A stretch of 64,000 nucleotides of DNA from assembly GCA_000310025.1 (NCBI GenBank), contig FN648624.1, positions 1,444 to 65,443 on the forward strand, in the 5' to 3' direction. Shown piece after piece: positions 23,149 through 36,200 of the stretch (position 1 is its first letter; each line of letters begins with the position of its first letter). A model generated the notes under the pieces. It was given only the letters and a program-made list of their open reading frames with translations. It did not search any database and was not told the DNA's origin. The translations under genes and the position numbers were made by a program. This DNA comes from Ectocarpus siliculosus (Eukaryota > Sar > Phaeophyceae > Ectocarpales > Ectocarpaceae).

Positions 23149-24679
23149 AGGCGGCAGCAGCGACGTTACCGGCAGCCGTGTTGGCGCTGGAACTCATGGC
23201 GGTCGTGGCGGCGGGGGAACGGCAACGGCGGCGATGGCAGCGGCGGCAGCAGCGGTGGCGCCCTCGAGTCGACCGGGAACGGGGAGGACACGGTGACAGC
23301 GACGACCTCACCTTGCTACAGCCAAGTGGGAAATCATGTGAAACGTTTACGACTTTGTTCGGTTTTGCGAGCAGCCATGGACGTTTTAGGTTCGCCATTT
23401 GGCTTCGTATTATTATTTTTTTTTTCTTCTGTTTTTCCCTTGCAAGCGCACCGTTCACTTTGATGCAGAAAACACGTGTGCCACGGCGTGTGCGTAATAT
23501 ATATTTTTTTCTGTACTTGGTTTCATGATAATAAATGTTCGCTATGACAAGATAAGCATTGCCACAACCTGTGGAATAGGAAGCAGCAGGTGGGTTTTTA
23601 TTTATTTTTTCCTTGCTTCTTCGTATGTTTTCAGTCGCGTTTTACCTTGCAGCTGAATGCTTCATATTATTTCCCTATTCTTTGGCGGGAGTACGTTCAG
23701 TCGCGTTTTGCGCTTAAGGTGTTTCGATACTTTTGGTTTGTTTGTTTTCTTATGTTAGGTCCTGAGATAAGCGGTCGCTCTCTGCGGTGTGTTTTTGGCC
23801 GCGCGCAAGAAATGGGATGATAGCGCGTTGCTTGACGTGCGTGAAGGCATGTGGCTCAGGGAGCAGGGTAGCTTTTGGAGTTCCAGTTGCAAATACAGTT
23901 TTCATACGGTACGAATTTTTCCGGAGTTTGATGCCATGAGTGTCACGTGTTTTCATGTTTTTGGTTTGTATCGCATGTTTTGCTGCTCTTGCATCGAAAA
24001 TCATGGGGAGGGGTGTCATGTATGACCATGATTCTAGAGGGCGTGAGCAGCAATCGAATTGGTTCGTTTTCTGGCCTTGTCTATTTGTGCTTTAGGTGAA
24101 CGGCAAAGCAGGGGGGACTGTTGACATTGAGATATTAGCTCGGGGTGAATTTTGGGAGCTGACAGCAGGGGGGCTGTTTGCGTGGATGCTTGCTTATATT
24201 TTCTATCGTTTCTTGGACAACAGCGACGGTACCGATTAGCGGGTGCGCGCTGTTTAGGATTTGGTATTGGAGGAAGGGTTTGACATATTTTGACGATTAA
24301 TGGTTGGAGCCATTGTGCTTTCCGAATTCTCGTTTTGATTGGTCAAGAAGTTGAGTTTTTGTTTTGTTTGAGGATTTGGTGTCAACTCTGTTGGAAGTTG
24401 TTTTTTTCCAGAAATCCGTTTTCGTTCCGACGCCTTTCTGGTGTAGCACAAATAATTGTTGGGTACTTGTCTGAGGATGATTCTTTTGCGTCAACGGTTT
24501 GAGATTATTTCCAGAGACGAACGCTTTGGATTCGTGAATAAACTGATGGAGACGCTTTGTTTTGGATGCGTAGCAAGTTTTGTTGAATAAGTTTTCTCAA
24601 GGGGTGCTTTTCTATGTTTGCTGATTGCGTTTTTGCATTGGTTGCAAGATCGTACATCGTATGTATCAAGTAGGGGGGC

Positions 24680-24980
24680 TGTTTGTGGTACTTGGATATG
24701 AGTCTGATCTGTGCATCCTCTGTGGGGGATACGCGTATGGGAAGTATGGGTGTGAGGGTATGTATGCGGTTGTGGTCCAAGTGCGGGGCCCCCGGGAGCA
24801 CATAGCGGTGTGCTCCCGGCACTTGCCTGAGGGGCTTGCGTGCCGAATACCAGCTTGCCTGAGGGGCTTGCGTGACGGATATATACAATAATACATGGTC
24901 CTTTTTTATCAGCTGTTCCTGGGATAACATAGTCCCCAGTCTCAACACCACAGACCGCTGAGGGCGGCAGTGCACTAACA
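24680..24980 (+). repeat. Right LTR of the 20809-24980 element
   Basis: 301 bases, about 99% identical by eye to the left LTR (three differences). The internal hairpin is retained with one mismatch. It is preceded by a G-rich tract and followed by TAGTC, which repeats the sequence before the left LTR. Confidence 0.9.
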
Positions 24981-26574
24981 TAGTCTGTGTACCCCCTGAG
25001 GTGAAGTTGGATCCCCCCTTCACCTCAGACCCTTGCTGATCGTCTCTCAGCAATAACAAGCAACTTTCCCATCTCAACGTGGTCGTAGACAAGCGAGTCA
25101 ACGACAGAACCTACCTTCATCTATCTCTAGGAGCAAGCTACCGCCCACGGCTTCACCTCCTTTAAACTTGGCGTCAGCGGCAGGATACTGGTGGTTCGAA
25201 TCTCCTTGGGTGCACATTTTTTTCTCCTGACTTAGACATTTTCCCATGGACACAATGCGTGTCAGTCCTGAGAACACCTCTTGGAATCGATCCTATAAAG
25301 AACCTTGTGACACTTCCATCGAATTACCCGTCCTGGCCACAAGAGGTTCCCAGTTGAGGGTAAATTCTGTGGGTGGAGAGTGTTAAGGAGGACCCAATTC
25401 GCAGGGTATCCGTCGATTGACTTTTTTTACCAGAATCGGTACACCTTCGCATGGGCTTGAAGATGTTGTATCTGATGAATGAATTAATTGTGTATTTTAT
25501 CAAGATCTGATTATGGTCCCTCCCAATGCTTGTTGTCTGTCTGTGTACTACGGCACACCAGCCTCCTGTAGACTACATGCAAGATCGAGATGCTACAGTG
25601 GGACCAATGAAAATAAAGGAATTGGGATTCAAGGTGGGTGTCGGGAAATTCAAACCGCGTGATCTTCCGCCTACATACAGTATTCATTTGTAGACGTCTC
25701 TTTTGCCGGCGCTCAATTGCTTCGATTTGTGTGGGACCTCCTGCAGCCTCTCTCTCCAGGAAAAAAGAAAATCGGAGGAGCAATCAATATGTTCAGAAAG
25801 AAGGTGACCTGCCGTAGATGCTGTACTACTGCTGTCGTTGAATGCTGGCAGTCAGTCGCTGTACGATACGGCCTAAGTCATTTAACTCATGTTTTTCATC
25901 AATACTTTACAATTCCATACAATCTGGGGTATTTATGTCATTGTTCTAGCTTCCAATCCGGTTCAGGCCCCGAGATTCAAGATAGGGGGGTGCTGTGAAT
26001 GCCACCTCAGACTGTCGTAGATTGTGACGTCAGATGACCTGTCGGAGATCTACCTTCGGGGTGTTGCCTCAGAAAGAGTCAGTGTAGGTTGGATGCTGTA
26101 CCTTGCTTCAACACAAGGCTGCTCCCCAGCTGACACACAACACAACTATCCGTACTCGTCAGCCTCTCCACCAGAGGTTGAACCGGCGGTGTGTATCCAC
26201 ACCACACATACATCCCAAAGGAAACTTGCCCACACCTGAACCTGGAGCCAACCGTCTCATAGTAGTACTGCGGCTGTAGTCACCGCCTAATAATGACCGG
26301 CGGCTGCCGCCGCCGTTCCTCCGGTCAAAGTTTTGCGGTCAAAATAAATAAATGTGGCCAGGATTTTTTCAGAGCAGGCTACAGCAGTACAACAAGCTGT
26401 AGTTTGGGAGAGTTCGGACTGGAGCGCGCCAGCGTGGCGGACGTCTGTCCTCGACACGTCCGAGGAGATACGTAGATGATCCGGCAAGGAACGGGAACCG
26501 TGAACTAAATATACATATCTTGGAACCCTCGGAACGTTCGCAAGTTCCCACAGTCGGACAAACGGGCACATACT

Positions 26575-26765
26575 ACATGGTCTAGTGGGCCCTCGCATTC
26601 TACTAGGGGCCAGGTCATAGGTTCGAGTCCCGGCAGAAGTGAGTTCTTTTTCTCACTGAATAAATCCTGGTCTAAGTTGGAAGCGACGCGCTGCAAAGGT
26701 CGTTGTTAGTATATACTAGTCTAGATCGACTCCTGAGTCGCGAGGGAAGGGATTGCTGTACCTTC
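26575..26765 (+). repeat. tRNA-derived SINE
   Basis: The head looks like a Pol III promoter: an A-box-like TGGTCTAGTGGG (26578-26589) followed after about 30 bases by a perfect B box, GGTTCGAGTCC (26620-26630), then CGGCAGAAG. The body (CTGGTCTAAGTTGGAAGCG, GCTGCAAAGG, TCGTTGTTAG, GTCGCGAGGGA) recurs on the minus strand at 2655-2745. A folded tRNA cannot be drawn, so this is a SINE rather than a tRNA gene. Confidence 0.6.
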
Positions 26766-29239
26766 TGGCGATAAAAATATCTCAGGCAGGAACGAACCGC
26801 AGGATGGGGTCCAACCCCCCCTCCTATGTGACCCCGGTTGGGTCGCCTACGTAGCTAGTAGAAGTGGAGGATGGGGGCCAGAGACGACAGAGCGACAGAG
26901 TCCAATGATGGGAGAAAAAAAAAAAACATGACGTGCCATTTGTCCGCAATTTACTTGTTGTCTGGTTACCGTGACTTACCGAGGCCTGGCTTGTATTATT
27001 TATCGGTCGGTAGAGGCGAAATACTGGGTTTATGTACATGTATTGCTTGCTCGTCTACATCTGTTAGATTTTTCCCAATATAATATGCATATTTTCCGAT
27101 GTAGTACAGTATGCATCGTATGCAATGCGTTATTATGTACGTAGCTGTGCTAGAAGCCAGACAGAGCGCCTCCGCGCATACATCCCAGGGCGCCGCAGAC
27201 GGAAGATCCGAAAATCGGCTGTTTTTTTTGTTGTTCGGAGAAACAAAAATCACCCTCACGCCGCTGCCCACTTCAGCACCCTGACACCCTCTCCCTGGCT
27301 GCTGCAGAGAGGACTAACTCCCAACTGCGCGGGGCAGCAACGCTTGCACAAGCAGGAGGGGGAGAGAGAGGCGGAGAGAGAAGGAGAGAGAGAGAGTCAA
27401 GGTATGTTGAATTTCCGGTCATGCGGGTAATGCGGTGTACACAGAGTGCACAACCACAGCAAGCACAGGCGGCGAAACCCCTTTTATAACAGCAGCTGTA
27501 TACAATGTATCAACGAAACACGAAACACTGAAACACATTACTGCTGTGGTTGCTGGTGCCGTCTTCATCAAAGTCCTTTATGATCTCTATGCGGTGCAGC
27601 AGCGGTGGGGGCTGTAGACTATGCATGGGAGGGGTCGAGGGGGGCGAGAGAGAGAGAGCATGCATAGGAAAAGAGCTACTGCCGTATTGTATAACAGCAG
27701 TAGCGACAGAGCAAGATGCAAAAGCAACACTGCTGTAGATGGAGAGTAGACGCATCCAAGCAAGGTACTCGTTGGGTAGGGGCTATTGGGACAGTTGAGC
27801 CCAGCAGCAGTATGTAGCTGCCGCATGTAGCTGCCGCAGCCCAGCAGCAGCTTGGTGTGACCAAAGCCCCAAAGCCCAAAGCAAGGGCGTTTTTTGTCTT
27901 GTTTTTCGCCGTGACGGGGAAGTCGTCGCGAAACGTCCCGCAACAACTGCTGTCGCCTGCTGTTTCGCCCAAACCGCCGTGTATCTCTGTGGGTATGATG
28001 TCTACTACTGCTGTGCCATGGATGAGGCATATCATGCATATGTACATATCCATAGTTTCGGACTAACAACCGGGTTTGAAGACATAACTCTCTTGCCAAA
28101 TGCGTTCTCGTTTGCGGCGGCTACTGCTGCTGTAGTTGGGCTGAGGGGGAGGGGAGGCCGTGTGAGCAGGGTATGTACGTGTCCTCACCGTCTTCGAGCC
28201 AAGTGTAATCACACACCAACACACACCCGCCGCAGGTGTCCAAGCCGCGTCGCGACCTGCACACAGTGGTTCTGACGTCTCTTGATCCCTTGCCTTCCAC
28301 AAACACCCTTTGCCGTCGAAGTAATCTGCCAGAATTTTTCTGTAGGTGGTCTGGACTGGTGGCCGCTTGGCCGGTGTGGTTTCTGGAGACCGCGTGCCTA
28401 CAGTATGTACCTCACGTGTTTCCTGGTTCCTGGTTCCTCGCTATGCGCATCATGCACTGAGTTGTTCTGTTTCTGCCGTTGTGTGTTGTGTACGTACATA
28501 GCTGATGATGCGTTTCAGAACAAGTTCAGCATATATCTCTACTATGCACCATACAAAGACTACCCTTTGTTGAGATGCTTTTGTTGCACCTCTCATATGA
28601 ACAATGTACGTACGCACATAAATAGCGGTATGAAATTATTTGCCTTGCTTAAGATACCGCACCCCCTGCACCGATCTTCAAAGCTCGAAATTGGACGCTG
28701 CCAAAACTGGTGGTGTGAACACCGCCTCGTCGAGGGCTTCCGGAAAACATGTTGTTTTGATTTGGCATCCTCTTGGTCATGGAGTTATCTCGCGAGAGTG
28801 ATCGGTCTGTGGGACAATTTACGGTACGCGCCACTGCGCGACTTCTTCGTCCCTTGTTTCGCGGCTTGGGTTGCTATTTCCTTCGCAGGTCATCAACCGC
28901 GACTCTTACTCTTCTCGTGCGGTTCTGAACCTGGAATCATAACTGCTGTCTGCTACAGTAATTTTTTTTGAGAAGCAACAATAAGCAATACAGGAGATGG
29001 TTCAAAACAAAATTCAGAGCGGTGGTGGTGGTGTTCTTCATGTTCTGGTGGCCTTGAATCAAACTCTTCACATTCCGTTTGGTGTTGTCCAGTGCTGTGC
29101 GTCGAAGCTGGAGAGGGCTACATGTCAAAAGCACGTCGTGGTTGATTCGATCACGTCGGTATCGCGCCCCTTGGGAGCGATGGCATGTGTTGCTCACGGT
29201 GGACAAGTGGCCAGGTGTTTTATTTTCGGAAGCTAGGGT

Positions 29240-29375
29240 CTATTGAAGCCGAAATCAAGCCATTAGACTAGTCAGCGCTGACTAGTCTAATGGTTTGATT
29301 AGAAGCCGAAATCAAATCATTAGACTATTTAGTCAGCGGTGACTAGTGTAAATAGTTCGGTTTCGGCTTCTATAG
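29240..29375. repeat. Foldback element with nested palindromes
   Basis: The ends CTATTGAAGCCGAAA and TTTCGGCTTCTATAG are inverted copies with one mismatch. Inside, 29253-29300 is a 48-base palindrome with 24-base arms and no loop (one mismatch), centred on GTCAGCGCTGAC. A second, looser palindrome runs from AGAAGCCGAAA (29301) to TTTCGGCTTCT. It lies about 0.85 kb upstream of the lipoxygenase 2 start and may be a small MITE. No target duplication was certain. Confidence 0.75.
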
Positions 29376-30228
29376 GTTCTGGCACGGAGCCCTCCCAGCT
29401 CGCTTTGCCACAGAACAATACATAACATACGTACTGTCTCCGAGAGATCCAGTAGAAGGGCAGACGCAAAAATTACCCCCGGTATTTTACGGTTCTTAGT
29501 ATCACGCTGTGTACTTGCCAAGTGCTGACTGACGTGGGTCACCCGATGCATACGAGGGCGCAAACGCCCCGAAAGCAATTGGCCAAGTCTCCGATCGGAG
29601 GTGGGCACACTTTGTGTTGACATGTTAGAGGTAGGCAAAAGGCCGTTTCAAGGGCTATCCTGCTGCACCAGCGTTTATTGTTCATTAGCCTGGGTCGAAT
29701 GCAGGTGGCTACAGTATTTCAGGCAGGCCGTTACCGTTGTAGTGGAGAGCACAACGTCGAGCAGCGACGTTTCCGCCCTGTCGTTATTCAATGTGCCTGT
29801 CTGCCAGATGCACTCAGTCGCACAACCCTCCGAACGTCATCAGTCTGTCTCCGACGGCAGTTACATGTGGTTGAGCTTCGCGCCACGCGACCCCGGATAA
29901 GATAGAGATACGTATCCGAACTGCCAACGAACGTTCGGGAGGGCTGCTCAACTTCGAGCTATTTTATCTGCGCTACCTTTATGGGCGGTGCTTCTGAGAC
30001 AATGTTTGAGTTAGTGTGATGAGGTTGAGGTTGTACACTAACTACTTTCACTTCGTGGAGTTTAATCTAAGCTCATGTCACCGGAAGTGCCAATGGAATG
30101 CCTGGAAGCGTGCGTGTTCGACGGACGAGATCGCGACGTCGTCATCCGTATGGTGGCACACCGTTCGTTTATCATGGATTAGCATGTCAATGTGTGTGTG
30201 ACCGTATTGGAATACCCTTGTTCTGCAG

Positions 30229-33200
30229 ATGGGCTCCTCGAGAAAGACAGCGATACTGGCGGTAGCGACTGCAGCGACCGCGCTATCTGGACTTCTCGCC
30301 GGCAGACCTTACGCCATCGGTGTCGCAGCGGCCGCGGCGGAGGATGGCAGCTGCTCCGCCACAGGCGGAGAGGGCTCGTGTGCAGCCCCGATCGCGACGG
30401 AAGAGACTACTGCAGGCGGGGGGCTGTTGGACGGTTTCTCATCCATGTTCTCGAGCTTGATCGGTCTGTTCGGTGAGGATGTTGGGCCGATTTGATGATT
30501 GTTTTGGTATTTTTATTGATTTAGTGTTCTCTTGCACCCATATTTGTTTGGTGGGTAGCCTTGACTCTCCCAGCGAAATGCTTCAAGTGCCACTCCTGTG
30601 CGGGACTACAAAATTGTAAATGATTCCGGAGCGGTTTGGCCTTCACTTTGAATACACGCAGAGGTCTTGCACTCTTGGGTATCTTGTCCCCAGCTTTCCC
30701 GATTGGGGGGGGAGCCTCGTAAAGGTTAGGGTTACGACGACACAACAGAGGGATGCAAACATCAGTCAGCCTGTGTGAAAGGGGCACACTCGTGGAGGGG
30801 TCACCCGGGGCACAGGGGTTTGACGCTTCGCTATGCATTGCATTCGTAACATCGGCCAAGCCCGAACCGTGTGCGGGAAAGCATTTAGTTTTTGTTGGTG
30901 GTGGTCTCCATGGACGCCCATCATGCCGATCTCCAGTGGCGACAATTGCTTGCACGTTCGTGCGGGATGCTGAGGCGTGTTTACTCCGAGCTCCGAAGCT
31001 TAGTCCAGGCCGCCTCTGCGTGTCTATTCCTTTGTAACCGGTTGCGTGTGTCCTGTTGGTTGCTGCGCTTCCAGAATCCCCTAATGCGGAGACCTGTCTT
31101 CCCCAAGACCCGAAGGCAGACACGGCAGGTCGCAAGAATCAGCTTGAGGCGGCACGGAAAGACTTTGTCTTCAGGGAAAGGGTGAGCGGGTACAGAGATG
31201 GGTCCGGGTTGGATTCTATGGGCGAGCGGTAAAACAATACGTGCGATGTTGGGTTGTTTGTAGTCTCAACCCGAAATTGGTAACCCAACATGATATGCAA
31301 GAAGGGTTTGGTAATTGGGAAACACTTGCATTAAGTCGTAACTCTGTTCATCTAACACGCGTTATTTTCGTGATTGACACTTCCCTCAAATATTTTCATC
31401 GTGTCTTTTTTGCTACTCCTACATGTCGCCATAGGTGTTGAGTACCCTGGCCAATGTCCGTTACCGGGAACCCCTTTCATAACCCTCACACTCCCACACG
31501 AAAGGCCAAGTTTTCGTCGTACTCGAACTCTGACGCCCACCTCTTGCTTTGGAAAAGTTGTTCTATCGTCGACTCTTCCAAGTGAGATTTCTTGGCCGAT
31601 ACGTGCTCCCACACTGCAACCTACAGTTGAAGGTTTTGACGAAAGGTGTACGTTTTGTATTGTTCACGTTTGCTCTAGTGTAGGTTGTAGAATTGCGGCC
31701 CGAATTTGCACCCCATTCAGTGATAATTCACATCACGGAGCCGTCGTGCTGTTGCAACTTTGCTTTGATTCCGAAAAAATGCGTTGAGCGACGACAGCGC
31801 ACTCCGATCGACATGCCCTTCCTGGAAGGCTTCCCCCCCGACGACCAACGCCCGAGTGTTTCATGGGTCACTAAGCTGGCGGGCGCTATCATCCGAGCCA
31901 ACCTTGGGGCTACCAGGTTAGCACAAGCAACAAGCTACCCAACGTCGGCCAGCCTGCAAACCCCACCCTCAGGTGGACCTCATTCTTGTTGTAGCGACTT
32001 GCACCGCCTCGCACATCTCCTCTGCCGCCACCTCGCCGACAATGTTGGAGCAAACGTTTTGTTGGCTTCCCCTTCCCCTCCAGCCCGCTCACCAAGCCAC
32101 TTTCGTATGTCCCGGTTATGTAAGGGATATGTATTGCTGAGAGAACGGTTAGGGTTGGTGTATTGTGCCAACGATGATGGTCTGCATTGCTGCCTCGCCC
32201 GACAATTCCTCGTTCCACTGTCAGGGGAACGATTGGTATCGGGGAGATCATTGAGGCCGTTTCAGATCCCTCGAGGGCGAAGAACTTCGTGAAGAGGCTT
32301 CGGGAGCTCATCGGCGAGGCGAAAGTTAACGAACGAGTGAGGTTTTGTTGTTGTATTTGTAATAGTTGTAATAGTTGTAGTAGTCGTGGGATGAAAAGTT
32401 AGTTCGTGACAGGTTGCCCGTGGTCAATGCGTGTGCAGCCCTGGTTTATTTGCTGGAGAACCGTGTCGATTCGCGACGAAATATCGCAAATCCATATGCC
32501 TACAGTGATTGTGTGCTCGGTTTCTGCTTTGATTCGGCCATCGTGCGCTCGGCCCCACTGAATGTGACTCGTGTACATTGCGCATCGGGGGAAGTTGGGT
32601 CGTGCCAACCCCAATCAATCCGTCATCCTAAGCCCCGGCCGGCGTTGACGGTATTCGACAATGGACATGGCACACAACAGAAACCAAATGGTTGTGTTCG
32701 GCAGCAAACAGTCTTCCCCCGCGATAGCGTACAAGTGCCAACTACGACGTTTCCCCGACACCTCTATTCAGCCGGTCAACATCAACGACTACGAAGACCT
32801 CCACGCCTTCCCCATCAAGACACCTGATGCCATGTACGACTTCGATGAGGACGACGCCTTCACCCGGCAGCGCCTCCAGGGTAGGGTTAAGACTAGGGGT
32901 AAATAAACGTCCCATCACAGGGCATCTCGTCCAGAACAACGAGGATCAGTTTAGAAGAGAACGGGTATCCAAAATCTTGCTGGAAATAGTATCAGCAGTT
33001 GGGACCGTTTTGTGGCAAATATTGCGCCAATACAGTGTGGCGAGATGTTTGCATCAGACAATTTGACGAGATGCTTGGATCAGAGCGTGGTGTTGGACAC
33101 CCATGCCACTGACGTAGAGTATTGCTTACCTAAAGGGTCGAAAAAGACCCACAAGACGCAAGTGGCCTAAATATCCACACCCTGAATTTCATTTCCCCGT

Positions 33201-36200
33201 TTATTCATATCCGAAATGTGCTATTTTAGGCCCGAACTGTGTGGTGCTTGAGAAGTGCTCCACAACCACCCGTCAGAAGCTCAAGGTTCTCGACTCCGAC
33301 CCATCTTATAAGGTACAGTGCGGATGAGACTCTTCGTCGGCTCGTGGCAGTGGCGTGGGGCACGGGTTTAGAGACGACATTTGACCCGACATAGACACCG
33401 GCGCGTACCGTTCTGTTCATCTACCTCGGTTGTTCTGCTTCGTCTGATGTTGCCATTTACGGACATGATGGTCGTCTGTTTTGCTTTTCGTGGTTGTCGT
33501 GATTGTCCTGCAGAACCTCAAGGACAAGGTGGACTCTCTCATGAAGGACGGAAAGCTGTTCGTTGTAGATCATCACCTCATCAAGGTACGTACGCCGGCG
33601 GGCGGTAAGTGCCTGGATGTTGTGCTTAATTGGTAAGTGCCTGGATGTGCCTGGATGTGGCGTCTCCCTTTCGTTTTTTGCGACCTTGTTGAGCGCATTA
33701 ATACATCAGTCATGTATGGTGATGAACCAGTTGCTGGAAATCCGGGAATCGATAGAGCTCGAAGGTGTCACAATGGTGGCAATGCAGTCAGTGAACGCAA
33801 TGTTTTCAACAAGTCTTGCGGTTTGGAACCACATGCAAGCCAAGTACAGCAGAGTGAAGCAACGCCTGTTCTACGGGGACTTTGGGATTGCAATCTGTGA
33901 GACTTTGGCTTGCCTTGTTCGCCCTACCTGGTGTCTGTACATGGATGATCTCGCTGAGCAGACAGAATGTAGATCTCATGACGTCGTGCGAGGTCATCGC
34001 CTGAGTAACGTCTTCCCCCAACGTAGGTCGTTCGCTAAGAATCCTGGCATACTTTCTTTTCTGGTTTCCTCTACGTTTAATGCTGATAGGGTGCCTACGC
34101 TTCGAAGGTTGTTCCATACCCGGGAGGATGACCTCCATACTGTGACTTACCTACCTTTTGATAAATCTCGGTGATTCCAGGACGTGGAAACTTCTCCCCT
34201 GGAAGGTATCCCTCGGTACGTGGCACCTAGTGTGGCGCTTTTCGAGGCTGTGGATGACGAGCTGCTTCCGCTCAAACCCTTGGGGATACAGGTGCGGCAG
34301 CGATTGCAGTTAGCTCGTTCTTAGCGTTTTCTACTTTGGAGCTTCTTCCTTCCTTCCATGACGTTTAATTTCCCTTCGCTGAAGCAATGGAAGCAATGGC
34401 ACCTACTTGTTGGAAGCATCTCGATACACACGTTTCCAGCAGAGACTCGCTCGAAACTCGTGTGATTTGTGTAGGGCATACATACCAGGGCACCACAGAG
34501 ATGAGAGTGTGACACCGGTTTTGGTACCATCACTTTAGTTGGAGATGGTTCAGACAATACGAAATCGACTCGGTCGGTCACTTTCGCTGTGAACATTTGG
34601 GCGAGTAGTGATACGGGATGGCCCTTGCAGCCCGTTAGGGTAAGGGTGTGTGCTAGGATGCACGTGTCAGCACAGCCGTGACGAGACGAATTATTGAAGG
34701 TGTCTCGCCCGTCAGCAACAGACCTCAATGATCTCCATTGTATGCACAGTTTCTTCGCGTGTACGGATGATTGTCCATTTCTACTTCAAAAAGTATTGTA
34801 TCGACGGCCGCTGGCTGATGCTTTACCGGTGTCCGCTTCGATGGAGTCCCTATTGTCCTGTCAACCCTTTGCCGCTTGCTTGCTGGGGTTTTCATGGTGA
34901 TTGCACAGAGAATTCAGATTGAGCATGTACTTGAGCAATGACAGAATCTTTGCTACCTCGCGAGTAACCCCGAATATATCTCCGCCGTGCAGCTGAGCCA
35001 GGGCGAGACGGCAGCACCAATCTTCACTCCTGACGACGGGTACAACTGGAAAATCGCCAAAGCGTGCTTCGAAGCGGCTGACTTCGTGTGAGACCACCAA
35101 CCAATCCGCGCGCGACCAACTCTCCCCAACATTGCACTGTGTTGTGCGAGCTGTTGTAGGCGTGATCCGTTGTAAGATGATGCGGTCCAAGACGTTGCAT
35201 ACTTCGTAAAGCCGTGCGTTAGTAATGCGCACGTAGTTGCTGCGGTCGACACAGCGTCTTCGATTGTAGCAGGGATGCCTGTTTTCTCCCTTCCCTCGCT
35301 TCACCCAGGAAAGCAAAACAGACTCGATTTCCGACTTTTGGCTGTCTCATTGCGTTCCCTGCTGTTCGACTTGACGTGGCGATCAGCATTCACCAGGTGG
35401 TGTCCCACCTGGGTAACACGCACATTGTGTTGGAGGCCCCCATGGTCAGCATGTATCGTCAGCTTCCCAAGGAACACCCCATCCATGCCCTCTTTGCTCC
35501 ACACGTGGAAGGAACGGCCCTCATCAACTGGGGGGCGGACGAGGTGGGAACATCGTCCGTCCGGTGTCTGGATTTGATTTTCAAGAGCAACAACAACACC
35601 CATGCAACACGGCCTTGCCTGAGCCCTGCAAAACCTTTTCCATGCAGCCTGCGTTCTTGTTGGACTCAGCCGTCTCTCCTGTTGTTTAGATTGCTGTAAA
35701 TGCTGCGGTTGGGTATACCAACTGGCCATTTTCAATTCGTACCCGTTCACAGCCGTAAGTACTACTACTTCGATAGATCTGTCCAGGTTCTGACATCTCT
35801 TGAGAGCAAGAGAATATCCTGGATTTTTCCTCTCCAAGCTGCAACACCTAGCTATAGCTATCAGCTTGTTTAGCAGTTGATATCACACGCTTCCGTTCGT
35901 TAGTGACTTGAAGACCATGCCCTTTTACTAGGCTTGAGGATTTTAATTGCCTCACTTAGCTGTAGGGCGCACCTCGTGTCTTCAAACGCAATTAATATTC
36001 GCAATTGCAACATGTACCGTTCAACACGTCGTTACAACTCGACTCTTCGCCGTATTGGGCAACAACAAGGGTACCGAACAGGGAGCCAACCAGTGAAGCC
36101 GCGGCCTGGCCTCCGCCCCGCACATCGGGTTAGGTCAATTTAGTGTCCAACCCATGGGCTGTGATGAGGCACGTGGGTACAAGTTTTGCTGCGGTGCAGC

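Larger units (their letters stand above)
20809..24980 (+). mobile_element. LTR element without visible pol (non-autonomous)
   Basis: An LTR retroelement copy bounded by two 301-base LTRs (20809-21109 and 24680-24980) that start TGTTTGTGG and end GCACTAACA. It is flanked by the five-base duplication TAGTC (20804-20808 and 24981-24985). The LTRs differ at about three positions, so the insertion is young. A purine-rich tract (AAGTAGGGGGGC) precedes the right LTR. Inside are a coiled-coil-starting open frame (21153-22022), a long GC-rich, Gly/Ser/Ala-rich repetitive coding-like part to about 23300, and an AT-rich stretch to 24679. No reverse transcriptase, integrase or protease was recognised, so it is probably non-autonomous and moved by a relative. 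Structurally it looks whole for such an element. Confidence 0.9.
24986..30228. other. Intergenic region before lipoxygenase 2
   Basis: About 5.2 kb without a supported gene. It contains a SINE (26575-26765), GA-rich simple repeats (about 27358-27400 and 27640-27660), a foldback element (29240-29375) and many copies of the ACAGCAGTA/TACTGCTGT word between 25830 and 28960. An open frame at 28282-28971 (229 residues, Cys- and Trp-rich) has no recognisable domain and is probably chance. The last part should include the promoter of lipoxygenase 2. A splice acceptor (CCCTTGTTCTGCAG) ends directly before the ATG at 30229, implying a 5' untranslated intron. Confidence 0.45.

Noticed and set aside
25150-25225. 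tRNA-like sequence with GGTTCGAATCTCC followed by a T run
   Set aside because: The B-box-like string is imperfect, the T-stem does not pair well and no acceptor stem or A box could be placed. At most a SINE or tRNA relic.
28282-28971. 229-residue open frame upstream of lipoxygenase 2
   Set aside because: The composition is unusual for a protein (many Cys, Trp and short hydrophobic runs), there is no domain, and it could be a chance frame. It was not listed as a gene.
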